23,934 nucleotides of DNA from a virus (IMGVR_UViG_3300001833_000046:1-23934), one strand, 5' to 3'; positions 1-7,156 are shown, numbered from the stretch's first letter. Program-made: numbers and translations. Notes: a model not told the origin generated them from the sequence alone.

Positions 1-854
1 AAACGCTCAATAATGTCTGCGCGTTTTTTGTTGCCCAGTTTTGAATGCATTAATTCTGCGCCCGGTATTAAGTGCAGCAGGCTTTTGCCGTGATCAATTG
101 ACCCAATCAGCACAATCACATGGCCGCCGCCATCCATGCTTTGCTTTGCTAGTTCCGCAATGCACTTGTCTCTTTCCTGGTTTTCCCAGATGCCGTGTTT
201 TTGCGCTGCCTGCCATTTGCATTGGTTGATTTGCTTTTTGGCGCTCTCCGGATCCTTAAACATCCAACCAAGCCTTTTGCGCCTGCTATCAATCAGCGCC
301 TGCGCGTTGCATTTAATCAATGCTTTAGTGCCATTAGATTCAATTGAATGCCAAACAACAGATGCCTTGGCTAGATGGCCGCTTTCCACCAATTCAGATC
401 TGTCAATTGAATGGATCTTGTTGCCAAACATATTGCGCAACAAATTGTTCCGGGCAGGATCGTCATTAAATGGCGTTGCAGACAGTCCCCACCGGGCAGA
501 ATTAGTCTGCTTAATCTTTTTCGCCCATCCATCAGCGCCAGCCCTGTGGCATTCATCCACAATCAATAAATCTGGCGCTGTTCCCATTGGAGCGCCTGCC
601 GCGCAATATATTCGCAAATTGGCTTTTTCCTGTATAACCGGAAACCTGTCGCAAGCCGTCTGCATCTGGTCAACCTGCTCTTTGGTGTTAACCATGATTT
701 CAACAGCGGCCACGCCCTGCCTCCTGGATAAGCAAACGGCAAGCGCAGATGCCGCAATGTGCGTTTTACCTGCGCCTGCCGGAGCTTGCACAATACCGCG
801 CCGGGTTTTTGTTAAAAAATCAATTGCCCTTTGCTGGTACTGTCTTTTTTCCAT
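1..854 (-). CDS. SF2 (DEAD/DEAH-type) helicase, C-terminal part outside the window
   Basis: This is an ATP-dependent superfamily 2 nucleic-acid helicase, probably acting in phage DNA replication or recombination. I translated the minus strand from the ATG at 854 and found no stop codon in 284 codons, so the gene runs off the left edge. Motif I (APAGAGKT) is at residues 24-31, the DECH box at 100-103 after hydrophobic LLIV, and motif III (SATP) at 125-128. Residues near the edge (ELMHSK, then ADIIERF) look like the start of the second RecA lobe. The start lies one base beyond the stop of the preceding gene (TAACATG), which suggests translational coupling. It is the last visible member of the RecT operon. 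Family identity is firm; the exact subfamily (UvsW-like, Res-type) cannot be fixed without the C-terminus. Confidence 0.88.
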   Translation of the reverse strand, partial: MEKRQYQQRAIDFLTKTRRGIVQAPAGAGKTHIAASALAVCLSRRQGVAAVEIMVNTKEQVDQMQTACDRFPVIQEKANLRIYCAAGAPMGTAPDLLIVDECHRAGADGWAKKIKQTNSARWGLSATPFNDDPARNNLLRNMFGNKIHSIDRSELVESGHLAKASVVWHSIESNGTKALIKCNAQALIDSRRKRLGWMFKDPESAKKQINQCKWQAAQKHGIWENQERDKCIAELAKQSMDGGGHVIVLIGSIDHGKSLLHLIPGAELMHSKLGNKKRADIIER

Positions 855-855
855 G

Positions 856-1347
856 TTACCAAGGTTCGTCAACAGTCTCTACTGGATCTGCTTTCTTTTC
901 GCCTTCTTTAAACAACACATGGTTATTGTCATAAACAAAACCGCTAAAGCCAATCTCTGGCCAGAATTTAGCTGGATCATTTTTATCTGGTTGCATCTCT
1001 ACCTTGGCAGTAAACTTTTTGCCTTTAACGATTTCATAAAAGCCATCGGCATCTTCTGAATCTAATTGATTCCGGAAAATCTTAACGCCACATGCTTTCA
1101 AAAACATAAAGATCAATGATCGCGCCTTGTATTGTGTTACTGGCAGACCCAGATCTCCCCAGAAAAACGTCTTACGCATGGTAAGGCCTTCTTTTGTTGC
1201 AAATGTAACTTCAAACAAATCTGTGCCATCGCGCTGATTTATCTTATGATTAACATTGGTTGTTTTAAATTCATAAGTGCCTGCTTCTGTAATGTAGCTG
1301 CCACCTGTTGAATTTGCGTCTTCGTCTGTTGCTATATATATTGCCAT
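856..1347 (-). CDS. Putative ssDNA-binding protein, OB-fold/DUF669-like
   Basis: This is a 163-residue acidic protein. The pattern is consistent with phage single-stranded-DNA-binding proteins of the DUF669 kind: an N-terminal beta-rich segment (EAGTYEFK near residues 21-28), a central helical stretch with KACGVKIF, then a strand-rich part with GKKFTAKV, ending in an acidic tail (VETVDEPW). Such tails are common in SSBs and usually recruit partners, but that role is inferred here. It sits between a RecT-linked coiled-coil protein and a helicase, which favours a recombination/replication role. The ATG at 1347 follows the upstream stop by four bases and has no Shine-Dalgarno sequence, so it probably relies on coupled translation. 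I recognise no decisive motif; the assignment rests on overall pattern and context. Confidence 0.5.
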   Translation of the reverse strand: MAIYIATDEDANSTGGSYITEAGTYEFKTTNVNHKINQRDGTDLFEVTFATKEGLTMRKTFFWGDLGLPVTQYKARSLIFMFLKACGVKIFRNQLDSEDADGFYEIVKGKKFTAKVEMQPDKNDPAKFWPEIGFSGFVYDNNHVLFKEGEKKADPVETVDEPW

Positions 1348-1351
1348 AATT

Positions 1352-2020
1352 TTAATAAGCTTTGGTTTCTTCCCATGCCTTAATGCCGGGAATGTTGTTG
1401 TTTGTTTTTAATGCCCGGCGGATTTTAGTTTCATCCGGGCTAAATAAGTCTGGTCTGTGGAATTGTAATTTTATTTCATCTTCCACCTCAAACCTAATGG
1501 TTGTTTTTACTCTTAAACCCTTCACCGCTTCATGCTTCATTGCCGCTTCTTCATGCAATGTTGCAATCTCAGTTTGGGTTTTAGCATCCAGATCAGTAAT
1601 GTTTTGACCTGTTGCCAACGCTTCTTCTGATGCCTTCATAAGAAGTTCTTTTTCCTTATTAATGGCTTCCCTTTCAGCGCTGATTTTCTTCTGGCGCTCT
1701 ACCTTTTGAAAATCGCCAAGCAATTTTGCCAAGCGCTCTTCTTCCAGTTTTACATCTTCCAGAAAATCCTTTGCAATGCCGTCAATGTTTCTGCCTATTT
1801 GCAATATTGGCGCTTTAACCGCTTTCCTGGATTCCTCCATGTTTTTGATTAAACCGCGCAATGCTTTTTGCGCATCGGCAGCAACCTTGGCTTCAAAACC
1901 ATCTTCAACGCTTGCAATGTCTTTTGAGCAAAGCAAAGCATTAAGTTTTAATTCTTCGGCTTCGGCAATAATGCTGATTTCAACATTATTAACCTTGGGT
2001 TGCGTTAAATAATCCGTCAT
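1352..2020 (-). CDS. Coiled-coil protein of the RecT operon, function unknown
   Basis: This 222-residue protein is rich in charged residues. A long predicted coiled coil covers roughly residues 60-165, with many E, K and A heptad-like runs (for example LEEERLAKLLGDFQKVERQ) and few glycines or prolines. A short globular C-terminus follows, containing FHRPDLFSPDET. Its ATG overlaps the stop of recT as ATGA, and a weak AAGG lies upstream, so the two proteins are probably made in a coupled fashion. Coiled-coil proteins next to recT are common in phages, but their function is not established. It shows no nuclease motif and so is not an obvious exonuclease partner. I do not recognise a named family with confidence. 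Confidence 0.75.
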   Translation of the reverse strand: MTDYLTQPKVNNVEISIIAEAEELKLNALLCSKDIASVEDGFEAKVAADAQKALRGLIKNMEESRKAVKAPILQIGRNIDGIAKDFLEDVKLEEERLAKLLGDFQKVERQKKISAEREAINKEKELLMKASEEALATGQNITDLDAKTQTEIATLHEEAAMKHEAVKGLRVKTTIRFEVEDEIKLQFHRPDLFSPDETKIRRALKTNNNIPGIKAWEETKAY

Positions 2021-2784
2021 TTCAATACAGCCTTTTTAAATGACAAAAAATCGGTTTCCATCTTGGCTTGTATTGATTCTGGCAAATCGCGCCATGTATC
2101 GCCTAAGGTTGGATCAATCTTTTTTTTGCGCAACCAATAGTTGTTTACCCGGCCTTCCAAATCTTCGGCCGCAATCAATGCTTCCAAGTTTTTGTTTTCC
2201 GGTTGCTGTACAATTTCAGCATCAATAATTGGTTGCAACGGCTTGTCCATTTTAACCTGCGCTTCCTGCTTTGGCTGTGGCTTTGGCGCAACATTTGTAA
2301 CGTCCAATTCCTCTGGCACATAAACGCCCTGCACAATCTCTGGCGCAATGGCTCTCAGTGTTTCAGATATACATCTTGCGCGCAACATTGCGGCAGGTGT
2401 TTTGTCCCAAGCAGAGCCAGATCTAACCAACCCGGCGCGCTTGGCATCTTCAATAGAGTAACTGGCATCGGTTTTTTGACCCTCAAACGTAAAAACGGCT
2501 TCCTGTATTTCTTCGTTTTTCAAATCTGCCCAAACTACCTTTCCACCAGCCCGGCGGAAATCCGCAAGCATGGCATCTGATCGTTTAGTTAACTTGCCTT
2601 TAACCAGGTGATAATTTTTAGCCATCTCCAATGGCGGCTTGTTTTCAGCCACGCATTGCAAAGCAAAAACAATCCCTGCTTCTTTACTTTCGCAACCAAA
2701 CATGCCGGATCTGCAAATGGCATTGCCAAACATTTCCAACCCAGCCGCATCGTTTATCTTATCATAAGCAACGATTTGGCTCAT
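2017..2784 (-). CDS. recT: RecT-family single-strand annealing protein
   Basis: This is a homologous-recombination annealing protein that pairs complementary single strands. The 255-residue length suits the family. Features seen are NYHLVKGKLTKRSDAMLADFRRAGG (as parts, residues about 57-82), typical of the RecT core, then an ED-A-KRAGLV segment and the conserved stretch W-x3-P-x2-ML-x-AR (about 126-137). This is followed by a R-x-IAPEI-x-GVY-x-PEE segment (about 144-158). The C-terminus is a proline/glutamine-rich linker followed by a small helical tail. It has the strongest ribosome site in the window (AAGGAGGT, about five bases before the ATG), and its ATG overlaps the upstream stop as TAATG. 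No lambda-exonuclease or YqaJ-type partner is visible nearby. Family confidence is high. Confidence 0.88.
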   Translation of the reverse strand: MSQIVAYDKINDAAGLEMFGNAICRSGMFGCESKEAGIVFALQCVAENKPPLEMAKNYHLVKGKLTKRSDAMLADFRRAGGKVVWADLKNEEIQEAVFTFEGQKTDASYSIEDAKRAGLVRSGSAWDKTPAAMLRARCISETLRAIAPEIVQGVYVPEELDVTNVAPKPQPKQEAQVKMDKPLQPIIDAEIVQQPENKNLEALIAAEDLEGRVNNYWLRKKKIDPTLGDTWRDLPESIQAKMETDFLSFKKAVLK

Positions 2785-2951
2785 TATTTACCTCCTTGTT
2801 CATCAACAACAATGTTGACCTGTGGCGGCCTGCTTTTACTAGTAAACAACTGCAATCTGAAAACCTTAATGCCTTCTTCTTCCAGTTCCTCTAACACTTC
2901 TTCAATGGCTTCTTCTGCCTCTGCCTTAATGGCTTTAATACTGCCTTGCAT
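2784..2951 (-). CDS. Small acidic protein upstream of recT
   Basis: This 55-residue protein begins at the ATG at 2951, which has a clear Shine-Dalgarno sequence (AAAGGAG, about five bases away). An upstream in-frame TTG at 3041 would make 85 residues, but it would translate across the inverted repeats of the regulatory gap, so I reject it. The N-terminal half is a highly charged helix (residues 8-27, mostly E, A, K and L). The second half looks like a beta hairpin (KVFRLQLF, then PPQVNIVVD). Its stop overlaps the recT start as TAATG. It is the first gene of the recombination operon. The function is unknown; a small regulator or annealing-protein accessory would fit its place, but that is only inference. 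Confidence 0.7.
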   Translation of the reverse strand: MQGSIKAIKAEAEEAIEEVLEELEEEGIKVFRLQLFTSKSRPPQVNIVVDEQGGK

Positions 2952-3041
2952 TATTCTCCTTTGTTTTGGGCATCGCCCGGTTATTATTATTACAGCAAAA
3001 CGCTGTAAGTTGACATAAATAAAGCAACTTTTGCGCGTCAA
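2952..3041 (-). promoter_or_regulatory. Promoter/operator-like gap ahead of the recT operon
   Basis: This 90-bp non-coding gap separates the nucleotide kinase from the recombination operon. It contains a perfect inverted repeat, TTACAGC-N5-GCTGTAA (2990-3008). Read on the minus strand, its right arm runs into an extended -10-like string, TGTAATAAT. A second inverted repeat, AGTTGAC (3008-3014) and GTCAACT (3037-3043), flanks AT-rich DNA; its far arm gives a -35-like TTGACG on the minus strand. There is no U-tract after the first repeat, so it is not a normal terminator. I read it as a repressor- or activator-controlled promoter for 55-aa protein, recT and helicase genes. The promoter elements are imperfect. 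Confidence 0.4.
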
Positions 3042-3587
3042 CTATTGTGGAAGAATTATTTCCACTAAATTTTTTACGCAATTTTTGATGCCGCCTGCAT
3101 CAAATTCCCAATCAATCAAATGATCTGGCAATGGCTTTTCTGTTTCATGCTGCGCCGTGTAACCTATGCCTTCCCGGTAAAGCTTAACTATTTGGCCGCC
3201 ATTTTGTTTAATCCATTCGGCTTCATTTTCAAAACGGCAATCATCAATCACAATAATTAAATCATCCGGATTAGCTGATTCATTAACCAACTTTTGTATC
3301 TGCTGATTCATTGCCCATAACCAAATTTTTTCATTTATCATTTGCCTGCCCCACTCTGTTCCAAGTGAACAAAGCAATTGCCGGGCTGATTGATCCAGTC
3401 CTTCAATTGGCTCTTCTTTAGCCACGTTTAAATTGTGTTGGCTAACGCCCATTGCCTGCAACATGGAACGCAATGGCGCTGCAAATGAAACTATTTTTAC
3501 GCTATCGCTCAATTCAGCCAAAGCATTTGCAATGGTTGTTTTGCCTGTTGTTTTTGCTGCCGTAAGACCAATTAATTTATGCTTCAT
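3042..3587 (-). CDS. Deoxynucleoside monophosphate kinase
   Basis: This P-loop kinase probably phosphorylates dNMPs to dNDPs to feed phage DNA synthesis. From the ATG at 3587 it is 181 residues. The start is supported by a GAGGA ribosome site about seven bases upstream; a longer in-frame start at 3638 lies within the preceding gene and adds only a lysine-rich tail. Motifs seen are a P-loop with GKTT at residues 15-18 following GLTAAKTT, an LGTEWGR-like segment typical of phage dNMP kinases, and IIVIDDCRFENE, matching the family's Walker-B/substrate region. The start overlaps the upstream gene by 11 bases. It is the last gene before the regulatory gap. Family confidence is good; nucleotide specificity is unknown. 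Confidence 0.8.
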   Translation of the reverse strand: MKHKLIGLTAAKTTGKTTIANALAELSDSVKIVSFAAPLRSMLQAMGVSQHNLNVAKEEPIEGLDQSARQLLCSLGTEWGRQMINEKIWLWAMNQQIQKLVNESANPDDLIIVIDDCRFENEAEWIKQNGGQIVKLYREGIGYTAQHETEKPLPDHLIDWEFDAGGIKNCVKNLVEIILPQ

Positions 3588-3810
3588 CTGTGTCCTCTTC
3601 TTCATCTTCCCAAACAAATTCAAAATCTGTTTCTTCATTTTCTGCTATTGTTTTTGTTGCTTCCAAAAATAAGGCCTTGCCAATAATCTTATTTTTAAAG
3701 CCATAGAAAATTTCACCGGATTCATCCAGCACAACAAAAGCAAAATCCTCAAAATGCTCTGCAATAAACGCGCGGATTCGGTTATATTTATCCTGTTCCT
3801 GTTCGGTCAT
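3577..3810 (-). CDS. Small acidic protein, function unknown
   Basis: This 77-residue protein has a very acidic C-terminus (residues 60-77 are mostly E and D). The first part looks like a compact alpha/beta fold: helix RIRAFIAEHF, strand FAFVVLD, strand EIFYGF, then helix. Its ATG overlaps the metallophosphatase stop as ATGA, so it is probably translationally coupled. An acidic tail can mean DNA mimicry or binding to a basic partner, but nothing here shows which. I do not recognise a family. Confidence 0.7.
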   Translation of the reverse strand: MTEQEQDKYNRIRAFIAEHFEDFAFVVLDESGEIFYGFKNKIIGKALFLEATKTIAENEETDFEFVWEDEEEDTDEA

Positions 3811-4931
3811 ATTGTATGGTAAAACCTTGTTTTCAGCCCTTTGGTTTTAGAATATTCAAAAGCGCTTGCACCTTTTTGAGATCCAATAAAGCCTGCCCCG
3901 GAATGCCAAGCATCTGCCGGGCATAATGCTTCCAAATATTCAACAACTAAGCCGGACTGCTCATCTATTGTAACTGGCGCAATTGTTTTTTTATGATGCA
4001 CATGGCCACATTTTAAGTGCCGATATTTTGTCTTGCCCCATTCGGCGGCAAATTCAGCCGCAATGATCATTGGCCATTTTGGCGCTGCTATTCTGTCTCC
4101 ATGCGCCCAAACCAATAAATTTTCTCCCCAAATCAAATGCTTTCTTGGTGAAGGTTCTGATTTAACTTTTACGTTTTTGCAGTTTGAATAATAAGCATCC
4201 AAAACCTTAGCCAACCAAACTTCTGAATGCCATGAATGGTTCCCTTCCAGGACAACAACTTCCACTTCTGCTGCTATGCTCGCGGCAATCTGCACAACGT
4301 CCCGGCATGCTGTAATCAAATATTCAACAACCCGGTGGTATCGTGTGTCTACGTCTAACACATGCCCGGATGCCTCTGTTTGGTTGCGCCTATTGTCGCT
4401 GTGCATCATATCGCCGCCAAACACTAAAACGCATTTTTGCGGCCTGCTCGATCTTGACGCTAATGCTTCTGCCGCTTCAACCATCCGGGCTGCCGCAATG
4501 TCGCAATTGTAATCAGAATCCTTTGTTTCTTTTTCATCGGCATACATGCCAACGTGCGCGTCAAAAATATCCAACTCAAACAACACATCTTTAACGTCTG
4601 TTTTTTTGGCTTTCCGGATCGGCGCTTTGCCTGCGCCCTTAACCTGCTTGCAAAGCCCATCAATGACATCTTGCATCAATTGCGCGTCTGGGTATTGCCG
4701 CCGCCACTCCTGCACAACATCGCCATTCTTATCGAATTGAACAGTTGATTTGCCAACTGTTAGATGCCCCGGAGTTGGAGCAGCGGAACGCCACGGAACA
4801 CGGCCTTGCGCCTCTAACATTAAAATTGATTTCCGAACATTTGCCCGGTCTTTGCCAAGCAACTTTGCCGCTGCTGTGTAATTGCCTGTTTTTAGGTAGG
4901 CATCAATTATTTCTTTTTGATTTGGTGTCAT
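3807..4931 (-). CDS. HTH plus calcineurin-like metallophosphoesterase
   Basis: This is a two-domain protein of 374 residues from the ATG at 4931; an in-frame TTG at 4955 would add eight residues. Residues about 3-45 look like a helix-turn-helix (NYTAAAKLLGKDRANVRKSI). Residues about 118-340 hold all five metallophosphoesterase motifs: FDAHVG (D124, H126), GGD (D174), GNH (N231, H232), HGD (H277) and GHVH (H310, H312). The fold binds two metal ions and hydrolyses phosphoester bonds; the substrate is unknown. In phages related enzymes have been proposed as DNA nucleases or repair factors. No Shine-Dalgarno is seen, only an A-rich leader, and the gene overlaps the small membrane protein gene by 29 bases. 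The family is certain; the role is not. Confidence 0.85.
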   Translation of the reverse strand: MTPNQKEIIDAYLKTGNYTAAAKLLGKDRANVRKSILMLEAQGRVPWRSAAPTPGHLTVGKSTVQFDKNGDVVQEWRRQYPDAQLMQDVIDGLCKQVKGAGKAPIRKAKKTDVKDVLFELDIFDAHVGMYADEKETKDSDYNCDIAAARMVEAAEALASRSSRPQKCVLVFGGDMMHSDNRRNQTEASGHVLDVDTRYHRVVEYLITACRDVVQIAASIAAEVEVVVLEGNHSWHSEVWLAKVLDAYYSNCKNVKVKSEPSPRKHLIWGENLLVWAHGDRIAAPKWPMIIAAEFAAEWGKTKYRHLKCGHVHHKKTIAPVTIDEQSGLVVEYLEALCPADAWHSGAGFIGSQKGASAFEYSKTKGLKTRFYHTI

Positions 4932-5082
4932 TTTGTTTTTTATTATGGAAATCAAACAAAATCTTAACCTTTTCAGTTAAGCTTTCTATGCTGTAATGCA
5001 TGCGCGACAGCACAACAACCAATGTAATGAATCCCAAAAACAACGGCCATAATGAAGTTATAACTTCTATCATGCTATTCAT
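4903..5082 (-). CDS. Small single-pass membrane protein, possible lysis accessory
   Basis: This 59-residue protein was read directly from the DNA. One hydrophobic segment at residues 9-26 (including WPLFLGFITLVVV) is followed by a basic and polar tail with a short helical, coiled-coil-like part (SIESLTEKVKIL). Its ATG overlaps the stop of the 131-residue membrane protein as ATGA, and its end overlaps the metallophosphatase start by 29 bases, so it is embedded in the operon. The shape, a single N-terminal membrane helix with a charged coil, is common for small proteins beside phage holins. It might be a spanin-like or antiholin-like factor, but no lipobox or signal is visible. Confidence 0.62.
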   Translation of the reverse strand: MNSMIEVITSLWPLFLGFITLVVVLSRMHYSIESLTEKVKILFDFHNKKQNDTKSKRNN

Positions 5083-5474
5083 TTAACTTGGCTGCTCCCA
5101 AAATAAAAACCAATAATTGCCAAGGCTGCCTGCCTAACCTCTGGCAAAATAACAAATCCATTAACAGTTTCCCATTTAATGCCCTTAAATAGCCCCAGGA
5201 AGCCTTTTGTTTCCTGCTGAATGCTAACGCCAATGTCTGTAAATGCCACAACTGTTGGCACTATCACAATGGCAAACATAACAAAAAAAGTAATGCCCCG
5301 GCGCATCCATGTGCCGCCCCGGTTGGCTGCCCTATCTGCTGATTCATCTGCCATTTGTTGCGCCTGCAACATTTGTTCAAATAACTTTGCCTGCTGTTGC
5401 ATTTGGGTTGCCATGAATTTCATGATAAATCCACCCAAACTGCCGCCCAGCATTGCTATAAGATCCGGTGTCAT
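5079..5474 (-). CDS. Holin-like membrane protein with three hydrophobic segments
   Basis: This 131-residue protein has a short glycine-rich hydrophobic N-terminus (residues 4-20), then a glutamine-rich amphipathic helix (23-42). A strong membrane segment (about 59-79, ITFFVMFAIVIVPTVVAF) and a C-terminal one (about 105-127, ending AIIGFYFGSS) follow. A two-arginine motif (WMRRG) sits just before the central segment. The layout resembles the three-transmembrane holin group (such as GTA-type holins), which make the inner-membrane lesions that release endolysin or depolarise the cell. The start overlaps the stop of the 54-residue gene as ATGA. It lies between the fibre genes and the replication genes, a usual place for lysis genes. 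Holin is the best guess, not proven. Confidence 0.6.
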   Translation of the reverse strand: MTPDLIAMLGGSLGGFIMKFMATQMQQQAKLFEQMLQAQQMADESADRAANRGGTWMRRGITFFVMFAIVIVPTVVAFTDIGVSIQQETKGFLGLFKGIKWETVNGFVILPEVRQAALAIIGFYFGSSQVK

Positions 5475-5635
5475 TTGTCTTTAAGTTGCCTAATAACCTT
5501 AATCGTTGCAAACGTCATATAAATTGTTGTTACGGCCGCAACGCAGATGCTAGCATAAGCATCAACATTAGAAAGTGAAATGCTGGCAAGCGTACCAAAT
5601 GCGCCAACGCAAGATTTTGAAATAACTTCTTCCAT
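5471..5635 (-). CDS. Small membrane protein, candidate holin
   Basis: This 54-residue protein was read directly from the DNA. A hydrophobic segment covers residues about 27-47 (AYASICVAAVTTIYMTFATI), with a weaker one at 8-21, and the C-terminus is basic (RQLKDK). This is the form of small phage holins. The start is firm: the ATG overlaps the preceding stop as TAATG, and a purine-rich GGAGAGGAG lies about ten bases upstream. The end overlaps the next gene as ATGA. With the 131- and 59-residue proteins it makes a run of three membrane proteins. Which one is the true holin cannot be told from sequence. Confidence 0.65.
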   Translation of the reverse strand: MEEVISKSCVGAFGTLASISLSNVDAYASICVAAVTTIYMTFATIKVIRQLKDK

Positions 5636-5880
5636 TATTCTTCATCTCCTCTCCAAAAAACAACGTCCTGCACAACTGCTGCCTGCTCTTCTTCGGTTAA
5701 ATTGTAAGATTTAACGCCAAGCGCCCATTGTGAAGGTTCTGAATCGGTTGGCTCTGTTGGTCTTGGCAAAGATAAATATTTTGAGCCATGCCCATGTTTC
5801 CAAAATGACAAATCCTGCGCCTTGCCTTCGGCCGTTGCCCGGTCAATGGCATCCATTTTTTCTGAATAAATTAAATACAT
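5635..5880 (-). CDS. Small protein between the fibre gene and lysis cassette
   Basis: This 81-residue protein starts at the ATG at 5880, directly after the fibre-gene stop (TAA-A-ATG), with GGGACAT as a weak ribosome site. A longer in-frame start at 5934 would lie inside the fibre gene and is not needed. The protein is polar, with YSEKMDAIDRATAEGK at the start, a central HGHGSKYLSLP segment, and an acidic end. The C-terminal part (SYNLTEEEQAAVV) resembles small phage proteins found next to tail fibres that may help fibre folding, but I do not recognise a family. It shows no muralytic motif. Confidence 0.65.
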   Translation of the reverse strand: MYLIYSEKMDAIDRATAEGKAQDLSFWKHGHGSKYLSLPRPTEPTDSEPSQWALGVKSYNLTEEEQAAVVQDVVFWRGDEE

Positions 5881-5881
5881 T

Positions 5882-7156
5882 TTAAATGTCCCAATTGGTT
5901 TGAATGTCTGCAATAATGCCAGAAACGTTGGCACTTTGTTCCGTGTTATAAATAATTATTTCCGTCAATTCGCCGTCAAACAATGTTGTTGTTGCGCCAT
6001 AATTTCTGCCACCAATTTTTGGCGCGTTAATAATGTTAAGGATTTCCGTGTTTGGGGTTTGGCTTAAGCTTTCAGTTCCTTTTTGCAGTTGAATTGCTGA
6101 CCCTGTATGACCTGCATAATAAACCTGCCTTGCTGAATCAAAAGCAACATCAACGTCAACATCTTGCCAAGTAAAACGAAAATTGCTTGTGGATCTTATG
6201 CGCCAACCATCTTCAAACCCATCCCTTGCGTCAAATGGAATGCCCGAAGCAGTGTTTTGTTTCATTGTTATAAACAATGCCAACTGATTTGTTGTTGGAA
6301 TGTTGTTTAGCAAATCAATGTTGTTTGTTAAACTTGGATCAAATTTAATAAAATTTGTAAATGTTCCAAATTCAACAATTTTGGGTTGTTCATCTGCTGT
6401 TGTTTGCGTTGCGTTGTTGGCTTCTCCGCTTTGGTCATACCAAGTAACAACGTGCATGTCCGGTGGGCTGCCTGCCTCTGATATAAATTGCCCAAGTGTT
6501 GTTGCTGCTGTATCGCCCCGGCTTCCGGTCAACGTCATGCCGCTGCATGAAATACCTTCTGAGCCAGATGTGTTTTCTAAAATAAAATGTGTTGCATCTG
6601 CTGTTAACGTAAAAGTGCCGCCTTGCGATCCGGAAACTAATGTTGTTGCAGATGAAACGGCCAAGCTATTGTCAGATTGAGCCGGGTAAACTTTCCAATT
6701 GCTGCCACTTATGGATGTAACATAAGTTCCAAATGTAACCTTTGTCCCGGCAGACAATGTTGCGTCAAAAACTAATTTTATTCTGTATGGAGTAGAATAA
6801 GTGGAAGAAAGCGTTAAAGAGGATCTGCTTAAATTAGTGTATCCAGCCCCACCGCTAACATAAGTCCAATTAACGTCATCTGAAACTTCATAAGTTGGTT
6901 CATCGTCAACATTGTAAATTGATGAAGATGTTGAAATTTTATTTTGCCCATCAAACGCAACGTTGACTTCAATGTTATCCGTGCTGCGCCGGATTCTCAA
7001 TCCGTTGCCTAAATAATTTGCATTCAGTTTGCGCAATGAAACAGCAAATGCAGCATCTTTATATTTTTGAAGCAAAAGATTGCTTGGCACATCCGGTTTA
7101 ACTGGCGCATAAACGCTGCCCAAAACTGGCGGCAAGATGTTTGCAAAAACTGACAT
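5882..7156 (-). CDS. Tail fibre/adhesin with split LamG-like (arabinofuranosidase-B-type) lectin fold
   Basis: This 424-residue protein is probably at the tail tip and binds a carbohydrate or cell-surface receptor. Residues about 34-70 (AAFAVSLRKLN, then GLRIRRSTDN and VAFDG) and about 236-424 (including WYDQSGEANNATQ, then QPKIV) match the concanavalin-like fold of the arabinofuranosidase-B group. This fold is widely reused in phage and marine bacterial adhesins. Between them, residues about 71-218 form a serine/threonine-rich beta insertion that breaks the fold. The N-terminal 30 residues probably attach it to the tail. The start overlaps the previous stop as TAATG. I see no clear catalytic pair, so binding is more likely than hydrolysis. 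Confidence 0.7.
   Translation of the reverse strand: MSVFANILPPVLGSVYAPVKPDVPSNLLLQKYKDAAFAVSLRKLNANYLGNGLRIRRSTDNIEVNVAFDGQNKISTSSSIYNVDDEPTYEVSDDVNWTYVSGGAGYTNLSRSSLTLSSTYSTPYRIKLVFDATLSAGTKVTFGTYVTSISGSNWKVYPAQSDNSLAVSSATTLVSGSQGGTFTLTADATHFILENTSGSEGISCSGMTLTGSRGDTAATTLGQFISEAGSPPDMHVVTWYDQSGEANNATQTTADEQPKIVEFGTFTNFIKFDPSLTNNIDLLNNIPTTNQLALFITMKQNTASGIPFDARDGFEDGWRIRSTSNFRFTWQDVDVDVAFDSARQVYYAGHTGSAIQLQKGTESLSQTPNTEILNIINAPKIGGRNYGATTTLFDGELTEIIIYNTEQSANVSGIIADIQTNWDI

Noticed and set aside
371-793. Two short minus-strand frames inside the helicase region
   Set aside because: They are in other frames; the true frame is open from 854 to the left edge and carries motifs I, II and III.
136-1059. 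307-codon open frame on the plus strand
   Set aside because: It is antisense to the helicase and SSB-like genes, which have clear motifs and start-stop coupling; the plus-strand product has no recognisable domain and a leucine/cysteine-rich shadow composition.
2784-3041. 85-codon version of the small protein before recT
   Set aside because: It needs a TTG start and translation through inverted repeats; the ATG at 2951 has a strong ribosome site.
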